Assembly: GCA_012513735.1 (NCBI GenBank)
Contig: JAAZBR010000086.1
Coordinates: forward strand, 1-13,231
Direction of reading: 5' to 3'
Source of the DNA: Clostridiales bacterium
GTDB taxonomy: Bacteria; Bacillota; Clostridia; Christensenellales; Aristaeellaceae
DNA length: 13,231 nt
Of this stretch, positions 1 through 6,215 are shown piece after piece (the stretch's first letter is position 1; each line of letters opens with the position of its first letter). A program made the position numbers and the translations under genes. The notes under the pieces are model-generated. The model saw only the letters and a program-made list of their open reading frames with translations. It had not been told where the DNA came from and made no database searches.

Positions 1-105
1 ATCATGGCGCGCATTTGTTGTCCAATCCCTCCCCAGCGTTCTGTTCTCAGGATGAGTATACCCGATCCGCCCGATAAAGGGAGCCCCGCGGTCATTTCCC
101 ACGCG

Positions 106-134
106 TTGACAGCCGCTCTCCAAGTTGTTAGGAT
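106..134 (+). promoter_or_regulatory. Sigma-70/sigma-A type promoter for the CapA-Nfn operon
   Basis: A perfect -35 hexamer TTGACA (106-111) is followed by exactly 17 bp and a -10-like TAGGAT (129-134), about 40 bp upstream of the ATG at 172. The consensus -35 and optimal spacing make this the best housekeeping promoter in the window. The preceding 105 bases hold no gene or regulatory structure that I can support. Confidence 0.65.
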
Positions 135-171
135 AGCAGGCGTATTCTGACAGAAGAAGACGGAGGTCCGG

Positions 172-1257
172 ATGCGTCGCTGCATGTTCCTGCTGGTGCT
201 GCTAGCCCTGATGACAGGGCTTGGCGGCGCGGTGGCCAAAGGTACACAGATTGTGCTCACCTTCACAGGGGATTGTACGCTGGGCAGCGAAGAACACCTG
301 AGGGACAGGCCCTACAGCTTTGACAGCTTCATTGCCCAGCACGGATATGGCTATCCCTTTGACAAGGTGTTGCCTATTCTGCAGCAGGATGATGTGACCG
401 TCATCAACTTTGAAGGGGTGCTGTCTGACAGCGCCCGGGGGCGGGTCAAAAAAACCTATAATTTCCGGGGTCCGCCGGATTTCGTTAACATCCTCAAGGC
501 CGGCAGCATCGAGCTGAGCTACCTGGGCAACAACCACACCGGCGACTACGGCCAGCGCGGCTATGACAGTACCATCCAGATCTTTGAGCAAGCCGGCCAC
601 AACTGGTTTGCCACCACCGAATACGGCGGCAAAACCTGGGTGTTTGAAAAGAACGGCGTCAAGGTGGGCTTCGCCGGATGCTACATCAGCTACTGGGTGA
701 AAAATCCCCAGGCGGTTAAACAAAGCTTTGAGCAGTTACAGGCCCAGGGATGCGACTTCATTGTAGGGGTGATGCACGGCGGCGCCGAGTACTCTTCCCA
801 GCATGACCGCTATCAGCAGCGGCTGGCCCGCTTCATGGTGGACAATGGGGCCGGCCTGGTGGTGGGCCACCATCCCCATGTGCTGCATGGAGTGGAGATC
901 ATGGACAGCGCCACCGTGGTATATTCTCTGGGCAACTTCGCCTTTGGTGGTAACAAGGACCTGCGCTCCACCCAGACAATGTTGGCGCAATTCACCCTGT
1001 CCTTTGATCGTGAGGGCCGATATATGGGCCAGCAACTTAATCTGCTGCCCGCCCACCCATCGGGCACGCTGACTCACAACAACTACCAGCCCATACTGGT
1101 CAGCGGCCAAAGAGCCGACAGCATCATTGATCTGGTGCGTCGCATCTCTCCTATGGAAATCCAGGATTATCAGGAGGGGATCGGCGCCGTTCAGGCTTTC
1201 GTGCCTGCGGCCGCGCCGCCCCTTATCAAACGCGATCCCGCGCCTGTGGCGCCATAG
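172..1257 (+). CDS. CapA-family (PGA_cap) metallophosphatase-like protein, secreted
   Basis: This 361-residue protein belongs to the CapA/PgsA family (PGA_cap, calcineurin-like metallophosphoesterase fold), some members of which take part in poly-gamma-glutamate capsule synthesis or export. Residues 1-22 form a signal peptide: RR, a Leu-rich hydrophobic core, and an A-V-A cleavage-type site near residue 22. No lipobox is seen, so secretion or an uncleaved anchor is likely. Fold motifs run in order: F-T-G-D (31-34), N-F-E-G (79-82), G-N-N-H with a nearby Asp (119-125), M-H-G-G-E (201-206), G-H-H-P-H-V (232-237) and S-L-G-N-F (252-256). These are the expected metal-site positions. The C-terminal ~20 residues are Ala/Pro-rich. 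ATG 172 is supported by GGAGG at 162-166. The downstream Nfn-like gene is 15 bp away and probably cotranscribed. No pgsB/C synthetase genes are present, so a role in polyglutamate synthesis is not shown and the actual substrate is unknown. Confidence 0.88.
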   Translation: MRRCMFLLVLLALMTGLGGAVAKGTQIVLTFTGDCTLGSEEHLRDRPYSFDSFIAQHGYGYPFDKVLPILQQDDVTVINFEGVLSDSARGRVKKTYNFRGPPDFVNILKAGSIELSYLGNNHTGDYGQRGYDSTIQIFEQAGHNWFATTEYGGKTWVFEKNGVKVGFAGCYISYWVKNPQAVKQSFEQLQAQGCDFIVGVMHGGAEYSSQHDRYQQRLARFMVDNGAGLVVGHHPHVLHGVEIMDSATVVYSLGNFAFGGNKDLRSTQTMLAQFTLSFDREGRYMGQQLNLLPAHPSGTLTHNNYQPILVSGQRADSIIDLVRRISPMEIQDYQEGIGAVQAFVPAAAPPLIKRDPAPVAP

Positions 1258-1272
1258 ACAGGAGGCAAAATC

Positions 1273-3519
1273 ATGTATGCGATCCTCTCCAAAGAACGCC
1301 TGAACCCCACGGTCTCCCGCATGGTGATCGAAGCCCCCTTTGTGGCGCGCAAAGCCCAGGTGGGTCAGTTCATTATTCTCAGGGCGACCGATCAGTCTAA
1401 ACGCATCCCGCTGACTGTGGCCGATGTGGACCGGGAAAAGGGCACCGTGAGCATTATCTACCAGGTGGTGGGCGCTGGCACCATGGAGCTGGACAGCCTA
1501 GAGGCCGGCCAGGCCCTGCACGATTTTGTAGGCCCTCTGGGCACCGCCAGCGAGCTAGAGGGATTCAAAAAGGTCTGCGTAGTGGGCGGCGGTGTGGGCT
1601 GCGCCATTGCCTATCCCTCAGCCAAAAAGCTACACCGGCTGGGCACCGAAGTACACAGCGTCATTGGCTTCCGCACCAGGGATCTTGTGATCCTGGAAGA
1701 TCAGTTCCGCGAGGTGTCCACCCTGATGCGGGTGATGACCGATGACGGCAGTTACGGTGAAAAGGGTCTGGTCACCCAGGCGCTGGAGGAGCTGATACAA
1801 GCAGGTCACCGGTATGATCAGGTCATCGCCATCGGACCTTTGCCCATGGTGAAGTTCGTGTGCCAGGTAACAGCCAAATATGGCATCAAAACCATCGTGT
1901 CTATGAACAGCATCATGGTGGATGGCACCGGCATGTGCGGCGGATGCCGCCTGACCGTGGGCAACGAAACCAAGTTTGCCTGCGTGGATGGGCCGGAGTT
2001 TGACGGCCACCTGATCAACTTTGACGAGGCCATCAGCCGCAGCCGCATGTATCAGAGCTTTGAGGAAACCGCCCGGGAGGATGCCTGCCGCCTGTTTGAC
2101 AAAGAAGTCAAGATGGGCCAACGCACACCCCGAGTACCCATGCCCGCCCGGGATCCGGTGCTGCGCTCCCAGGATTTTGAAGAGGTCGCCCTGGGCTACA
2201 ACCGCCAGATGGCGGTGGATGAGGCACGCCGCTGTATGCAGTGCAAGCACAAGCCCTGCGTGAGTGGATGCCCGGTGGGCATCGACATCCCCGACTTCAT
2301 CAAGCAGATTGCCCTGGATGACCCGGAGGGCGCCTACGAGGTGTTGGCCAGGGACACAGCGTTGCCGGCAGTATGCGGCCGCGTATGCCCCCAGGAAAGC
2401 CAGTGTGAAGGCCGTTGCGTATTGGGCATCAAGGGCCAGCCGGTGGCCATCGGTGCATTGGAGCGGTACGCTGCCGATGTGCACATGGCCAAGGAGGAGG
2501 AAGCCCCCGTCTGCGGCCTACCCCAGGGCAATCGCAAGGTGGCGGTGGTGGGCGCCGGGCCTTCGGGCCTGACGGCAGCAGGCGAGCTGGCCAAGCGCGG
2601 CTATGCTGTGACACTGTTTGAAGCGCTGCATGAGCCGGGCGGCGTGCTGACCTACGGCATTCCGGAGTTCCGCCTGCCCAAGCAGATTGTCCGCCGTGAG
2701 GTATCAGGGCTGGAGAAGCTGGGCGTCCGCATCGAATGCAACATGGTGATTGGTAAAACCCTCACCGTGGACGATCTGTTCGATCGGGGGTTTGAGGCAC
2801 TGTACATCGCTTCGGGCGCCGGCCTGCCGCGGTTTATGAACATCCCCGGCGAATCTTTAAACGGCGTGCTGTCAGCCAACGAGTACCTGACGCGCATCAA
2901 CCTGATGAAGGCCTACCAGCCGGGCGCTGCCACCCCCATCTTCAAGGGGCAGCGTGTGGCCGTGGTGGGCGGTGGCAACGTGGCCATGGATGCTGCCCGG
3001 TCCGCCAAGCGCATGGGAGCAGAGGAGGTCACCATCATCTACCGCCGCGGTATGGAGGAACTGCCTGCCCGCAAGGAGGAGGTGCACCACGCCCAGGAGG
3101 AAGGCATCCTGTTCAAAACCCTGTGCGCCCCCACCGAGGTGCTGGGTGAAAAGGGATGGGTGAAGGGCGTGCGCTGCATCCGGATGGAGCTGGGCGAACC
3201 CGATGCCTCGGGCCGCCGCCGGCCCCTTGAGAAGCCGGACAGCGCCTTTGAGATGGAAATCGACACCCTGATCATGGCCATTGGCACCGACCCCAACCCC
3301 ATGTTGACCCGCAGCACCCCGGGGCTCACCACCGACAAGCGGGGCTGCATCGTCGCCGACGAGGTGGGTTTGACCGACCGTCCCCTGGTATGGGCCGGCG
3401 GGGACGCCGTCACCGGCGCCGCCACCGTAATCCTGGCCATGGGCGCCGGCAAAACAGCAGCGCAGGCCATTGACAAGGCGCTTTCGGGCGGCACATCCCG
3501 GCCAACACAAGCCGACTGA
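1273..3519 (+). CDS. Fused NfnA-NfnB / SudB-SudA-like iron-sulfur flavoprotein oxidoreductase
   Basis: This 748-residue protein fuses two proteins that are separate in many organisms. Residues 1-~260 are a ferredoxin-NADP reductase-like module (NfnA, SudB, PyrK-like) with an FAD domain, a nucleotide-binding G-G-G-V-G (105-109) and a [2Fe-2S] site at Cys222, Cys225 and Cys237. Asp217 sits where characterised NfnA uses an unusual Asp ligand. Residues ~280-748 resemble NfnB or the glutamate synthase small subunit. They carry two Cys groups for [4Fe-4S] clusters (321, 324, 329, 333 and 368, 372, 378, 382), an FAD motif G-A-G-P-S-G (427-432), an NADPH motif G-G-G-N-V-A (566-571) and a C-terminal A-G-G-D-A-V-T-G FAD motif (708-715). 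Known relatives carry out electron-bifurcating NADH/ferredoxin:NADP+ exchange (NfnAB) or sulfide/polysulfide chemistry (SudAB). Such fusions are often labelled dihydroorotate dehydrogenase B/glutamate synthase, but no GltB or PyrD is nearby. The start has GGAGG at 1261-1265. Sequence alone does not separate Nfn from Sud activity. Confidence 0.9.
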   Translation: MYAILSKERLNPTVSRMVIEAPFVARKAQVGQFIILRATDQSKRIPLTVADVDREKGTVSIIYQVVGAGTMELDSLEAGQALHDFVGPLGTASELEGFKKVCVVGGGVGCAIAYPSAKKLHRLGTEVHSVIGFRTRDLVILEDQFREVSTLMRVMTDDGSYGEKGLVTQALEELIQAGHRYDQVIAIGPLPMVKFVCQVTAKYGIKTIVSMNSIMVDGTGMCGGCRLTVGNETKFACVDGPEFDGHLINFDEAISRSRMYQSFEETAREDACRLFDKEVKMGQRTPRVPMPARDPVLRSQDFEEVALGYNRQMAVDEARRCMQCKHKPCVSGCPVGIDIPDFIKQIALDDPEGAYEVLARDTALPAVCGRVCPQESQCEGRCVLGIKGQPVAIGALERYAADVHMAKEEEAPVCGLPQGNRKVAVVGAGPSGLTAAGELAKRGYAVTLFEALHEPGGVLTYGIPEFRLPKQIVRREVSGLEKLGVRIECNMVIGKTLTVDDLFDRGFEALYIASGAGLPRFMNIPGESLNGVLSANEYLTRINLMKAYQPGAATPIFKGQRVAVVGGGNVAMDAARSAKRMGAEEVTIIYRRGMEELPARKEEVHHAQEEGILFKTLCAPTEVLGEKGWVKGVRCIRMELGEPDASGRRRPLEKPDSAFEMEIDTLIMAIGTDPNPMLTRSTPGLTTDKRGCIVADEVGLTDRPLVWAGGDAVTGAATVILAMGAGKTAAQAIDKALSGGTSRPTQAD

Positions 3520-3520
3520 A

Positions 3521-3556
3521 GCGCACACGCCACACACGTTTGTGGCGCGCTTGCGC
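3521..3556 (+). terminator. Imperfect hairpin after the Nfn-like gene, possible weak terminator
   Basis: Starting one base after the stop codon, CGCCACA (3528-3534) pairs with TGTGGCG (3541-3547) around a six-base loop. After a small internal loop, GCGCA (3521-3525) pairs with TGCGC (3552-3556). Only TTT follows before the sequence breaks, so there is no proper U-tract. It may be an attenuator or an mRNA 3'-end structure rather than a strong terminator. Its right arm overlaps the -35 of the next promoter. Confidence 0.4.
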
Positions 3557-3579
3557 TTTGGATCGTTTCAGCCTATAAT
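3551..3579 (+). promoter_or_regulatory. Promoter for the sepF-divIVA-kinase group
   Basis: A perfect -10 TATAAT (3574-3579) lies 17 bp downstream of a TTGCGC -35-like hexamer (3551-3556) and about 47 bp upstream of the ATG at 3627. The -35 is embedded in the right arm of the preceding hairpin. The exact -10 and ideal spacing make this a credible start of a new transcription unit. Confidence 0.6.
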
Positions 3580-3626
3580 AGGTTGATAATAGTTTAGGGC
3601 CGCGTGACGGCTGAGAAGGAGCAGAG

Positions 3627-4685
3627 ATGGACTTTCGCTCAATGCTGGATCAGGTCAAGCAGGCCTTCGTGATTGGCAAAAACAACACCTTCCTGCATGG
3701 CAGGCAAGGTGGGCAGGCTGATCAGAATGCCTACGAGGCCGAGCAGGCCTATCAGGCCCCCCAGCAAAGCTATGCCGCCCCCTATCCTCAGCAGGGCTGG
3801 CAGCAGCCCCAACAGCAGCAGGCTGCCTGGCAGACCGATCCCTATCAGGGACAGCAGCCGGGCTATGGCCAGCAGGCAGGCTACCCGCAGGCACAGCAAC
3901 AGATGTACCAGACGCCTCCTGCCTACGGGCAGCAGGCGGCCTATCAGCAGCCCCAGGCAGGTTATGCCCAGCAGGCCCCGCAATCCCCCGCCTTTGCGGG
4001 CTATCAGCCCCAGGCGGAGCCCCCGGCCTTTGCCACCCAGATCGCGCCTGAGGGCATCAGGGAAAGCGGCCGTAACCGCCGTTCAGCCCAGCATCAGCAG
4101 GAGGCGCCTGCCGCCTATGCGCCGCCTGCGCCGCCGGAAAACCTGGTGCAGTTCCCCGGTGCCCAGCAGGCAGAGAGCCGTATGGTGGATGCCTATGTGG
4201 TCAATGTATTCAACATCACAAGCTGCCGCCAGGCCATGAGCTGCCTGCGCAAGGGCCAGTGCACCCTGATTGTGATGGATCAGTTGATCGACAAGGCGGA
4301 GATCCGCCGCTATGTAGACATGCTGACCGGCGCTTGCTATGCCCTCAACGGCACCATGACGCGCCTTTCGGCCAAAATCGGCTTTTATATCATGGCGCCC
4401 AGCGGCATGACGGTATATACCGATCCGGTGACCAGCAACGCCAACGCCCAGCCCCGCCAACAGCAGGCGCCCCTATACTACGCCTCCACGACGCCGGGCA
4501 GCATGCCCACCCGTGGGGCAGGTGATTTTTCCGCCCAGGGTGCCTATGCAGCCATACCGCAGATGAGCTTCTCCGCCCACCAGGCGGCGCAGCCCGCTGC
4601 CCAGCAGGAAAGCTATACCCCCGAGCAGGAGAGTTATTCCGCCTACCAGCAGCCTGAACAGGCGCAGCGTTATGCTGCCCTCTGA
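3627..4685 (+). CDS. sepF: SepF-domain cell division protein with long Gln/Pro/Tyr-rich extensions
   Basis: This 352-residue protein has a SepF (DUF552) domain at roughly residues 186-265. Recognisable features are the M-V-D-A-Y-V-V-N-V start, the helix leading to R-R-Y-V-D-M-L-T-G (227-235), Y-A-L-N-G (238-242) and the F-Y-I-M-A-P-S-G turn (253-260), matching the family's DFLSG-xx-YAxxG-FLxxP pattern. SepF tethers FtsZ to the membrane at the division site. Its first ~15 residues (MDFRSMLDQVKQAF) could form the amphipathic membrane-binding helix expected at a SepF N-terminus. Ordinary SepF proteins are about 150 residues. Here residues ~36-135 are a Q/P/Y/G/A-rich low-complexity linker and residues ~273-352 form a second such tail. 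AAGGAG (3616-3621) supports the start. The neighbouring divIVA fits a division role, although the usual ylmE, ylmG and ylmH genes are absent. The domain call is firm; the role of the extensions is unknown. Confidence 0.82.
   Translation: MDFRSMLDQVKQAFVIGKNNTFLHGRQGGQADQNAYEAEQAYQAPQQSYAAPYPQQGWQQPQQQQAAWQTDPYQGQQPGYGQQAGYPQAQQQMYQTPPAYGQQAAYQQPQAGYAQQAPQSPAFAGYQPQAEPPAFATQIAPEGIRESGRNRRSAQHQQEAPAAYAPPAPPENLVQFPGAQQAESRMVDAYVVNVFNITSCRQAMSCLRKGQCTLIVMDQLIDKAEIRRYVDMLTGACYALNGTMTRLSAKIGFYIMAPSGMTVYTDPVTSNANAQPRQQQAPLYYASTTPGSMPTRGAGDFSAQGAYAAIPQMSFSAHQAAQPAAQQESYTPEQESYSAYQQPEQAQRYAAL
3732..4016 (+). repeat. CAG-rich low-complexity stretch encoding Q/P/Y/G linker of SepF-like protein
   Basis: This stretch encodes residues ~36-130 and is dominated by CAG and CAGCAG runs mixed with GGC, TAT, GCC and CCC codons. 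It gives degenerate peptide units such as G-Y-x-Q-Q and Q-Q-A-x-Y. It is coding and stays in frame. The units are too irregular to be a precise tandem array, but slippage could change their number between strains. Confidence 0.6.
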
Positions 4686-4698
4686 CCGATCGTAAAAT
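4670..4698 (+). promoter_or_regulatory. Possible weak internal promoter before divIVA
   Basis: TAAAAT (4693-4698) is a good -10-like hexamer. The sequence 17 bp upstream, TTATGC, matches the -35 consensus poorly. It lies at the end of sepF and could give extra divIVA transcription, but the support is thin. Confidence 0.2.
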
Positions 4699-4733
4699 AG
4701 CATAAGAGTAAGCACCCGAAAGGAGCAATTGCC

Positions 4734-5285
4734 ATGGCCATCACGGTAACGATGATCGAGGAAAAAGAGTTTAAAACCAAGGTTCGCGGCTATGATCCTG
4801 TGGAGGTGGATGAGTTTCTTGACGCCATCTGCGATGAAATGGTGGACATGCAAAACACCATCCAGACACTGCGCGAGCAGTTGAAGCAGCGCGCCGAGCA
4901 GAGCGCCCCCTTCGCCCCGCTGCCTGTCACACCCCCACCGATGCCGGCCTCTCCCCTGGCTCCTATCCCTCAGATGACGGGCTTGAAGGAAGAGGAGGAG
5001 GACCGGGTGCCGGTGGATATTGAAACGGCCCAGAAACTGCTGGCCTCCACCCAGCGCATCTGTGATGAAGCGCTTGAAGATGCGCGTAAGCGGGCGGAAG
5101 AGATCATTCAGGAAGCCGAGGACCAGGTGCCCGATCCCGAGCTGACCGATCTGGAAGCTCAGCGCGACAGCGTGCGGGCCGAGATCGAACGCATGAAAAA
5201 GGACGCAGCGGATTTCCGCAAGCGTTTCCAAAACATGTTGAAGGATCAGAACGAGATGCTGAACACCCAAACGGAGCTGTTCTGA
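4734..5285 (+). CDS. divIVA: DivIVA-family coiled-coil polar/septal scaffold protein
   Basis: This 183-residue cytoplasmic scaffold is of the DivIVA/GpsB family. Such proteins bind curved membrane at poles and septa and recruit division or cell-wall growth factors in Gram-positive bacteria. The N-terminal signature is clear: F13 followed by R-G-Y-D (18-21) and E-V-D-E-F-L-D (24-30), including the Phe/Arg region used for membrane insertion in Bacillus DivIVA. A first coiled coil covers about 22-55. A Pro-rich hinge (about 58-80) and an acidic run (86-90) follow, then a second heptad-rich coiled coil from about 95 to 180. AAAGGAG at 4719-4725 supports the ATG. It lies 48 bp downstream of the SepF-domain gene, with which it is probably cotranscribed. 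Its last base is the first base of the kinase ATG, so the two are likely translationally coupled. The family call is firm; whether it acts at poles, septum or in elongation is not shown. Confidence 0.92.
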   Translation: MAITVTMIEEKEFKTKVRGYDPVEVDEFLDAICDEMVDMQNTIQTLREQLKQRAEQSAPFAPLPVTPPPMPASPLAPIPQMTGLKEEEEDRVPVDIETAQKLLASTQRICDEALEDARKRAEEIIQEAEDQVPDPELTDLEAQRDSVRAEIERMKKDAADFRKRFQNMLKDQNEMLNTQTELF

Positions 5286-6160
5286 TGTTGCTGGGTGCGT
5301 TGGAGGCCGGCGGCACCAAGATGGTGATGGGTATTGCCGATGAGCAGGGCCGTATCCTGCGCAGCAGCAGTTGCCCCACCCGCCTGCCGGATGAAACAAC
5401 AGAGGATATCCTGGATTTTTTTGAGGGCGAAAAGCTGGATGCTCTGGGGATCGCCACCTTTGGGCCAGCGGATCTGAACCCAGCTTCTCCCACCTATGGC
5501 AGCATCACCAACACCCCCAAGCTGGCCTGGCGTGACTTTCCTTTGCTGCGCCGGCTGCAGGAGCGGCTGAAGGTGCCCGTCGCCATTGATACCGATGTGA
5601 ACGGCGCCGTGCTGGCCGAGGTGCGCATGGGCGCAGCCCGGGGCCTGCGCAACTGCCTGTACATGACCGTCGGCACAGGCATCGGCGGCGGTTTGATGAG
5701 CGAGGGCCAATTGGTACACGGCCTGATCCATCCGGAATGGGGCCATGTCATCGTAGCCCGGCACCCGGAAGATCCCCTGACCCGGGGCATCTGTCCCTTT
5801 CACGAGCACTGCGTCGAAGGTTATGCCTCCGGCCCCTCCATACAGGCCCGCTGGGCCACCCCTGCCCAGGAGTTACCCCGCGACCACCGCGCATGGGAAA
5901 TAGAGGCCTGGTATCTAGCCCAGGTATGCATCACCGCCATGATGGCCGTATCACCCGAGCGTATCATTTTGGGCGGCGGGGTCATGAACAACACCGATTT
6001 GTTTGACATGATCCGCAAAAATGTCACCATGCTGCTGGGTGGCTATCTGCGCTCCCCTGCGCTGCAGGACATGGACAGCTACATCGTGCCCCCCGCCCTG
6101 TACCCGGATTCGGGTCTGGTGGGCGCGGCGTTGTTGGCTGCTGATGCCATAAGCAAGTAA
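5285..6160 (+). CDS. ROK-family sugar kinase, fructokinase-like
   Basis: This 291-residue ROK (repressor, ORF, kinase) protein has no DNA-binding N-terminal domain, so it is an enzyme rather than a repressor. It most likely phosphorylates fructose or a related hexose with ATP in the cytoplasm. Visible motifs are the phosphate loop G-A-L-E-A-G-G-T-K (4-12), the I-D-T-D-V-N-G-A segment (101-108) with probable catalytic Asp104, G-T-G-I-G-G-G (130-136), E-W-G-H (151-154), and the zinc-binding set His154, Cys170, His173, Cys176 followed by E-G-Y-A-S-G-P-S. The last pattern is characteristic of the Bacillus-type fructokinase subgroup. Length is typical for the family. The ATG overlaps the divIVA stop (TGATG), and GGAG at 5273-5276 lies inside divIVA, which points to coupled translation. 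No sugar transporter or hydrolase is adjacent, so the physiological sugar cannot be inferred from context. Confidence 0.87.
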   Translation: MLLGALEAGGTKMVMGIADEQGRILRSSSCPTRLPDETTEDILDFFEGEKLDALGIATFGPADLNPASPTYGSITNTPKLAWRDFPLLRRLQERLKVPVAIDTDVNGAVLAEVRMGAARGLRNCLYMTVGTGIGGGLMSEGQLVHGLIHPEWGHVIVARHPEDPLTRGICPFHEHCVEGYASGPSIQARWATPAQELPRDHRAWEIEAWYLAQVCITAMMAVSPERIILGGGVMNNTDLFDMIRKNVTMLLGGYLRSPALQDMDSYIVPPALYPDSGLVGAALLAADAISK

Positions 6161-6197
6161 TCAACAAACCTTTGTAGACGGGCAGGGCAGTACACAT

Positions 6198-6215
6198 AGG
6201 AGGACACATGTAATG
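6198..6215 (+). promoter_or_regulatory. Ribosome binding site with ATG-TAA start-stop overlapping the true start
   Basis: AGGAGG (6198-6203) precedes ATGTAATG. The first ATG (6208-6210) is 4 nt from the Shine-Dalgarno and is immediately followed by TAA (6211-6213). The second ATG (6213-6215) shares a base with that stop, is 9 nt away, and opens the 494-codon frame. The arrangement fixes the start at 6213 and creates a minimal start-stop element that may compete for initiating ribosomes. Confidence 0.6.

Noticed and set aside
1..105. Riboswitch or leader structure before the CapA gene
   Set aside because: This stretch lies upstream of the likely promoter (106-134), so it would not be in the mRNA, and no stable stem or known aptamer pattern is evident.
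1630..2484. Long open frame on the - strand opposite the Nfn-like gene (284 codons)
   Set aside because: It lies wholly inside a gene with intact cofactor motifs, its translation is His/Ala/Gly-rich with no recognisable domain, and it has no ribosome binding site. High GC content opens antisense frames.
3732..4016. CRISPR or precise tandem repeat array
   Set aside because: The CAG-rich repetition is irregular, codon-phased and inside an intact coding frame. There are no uniform repeats with unique spacers.
4473..5399. - strand open frame (308 codons) across sepF end, divIVA and kinase start
   Set aside because: It covers three features on the other strand with clear motifs and start signals. 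Its composition has no domain signature.
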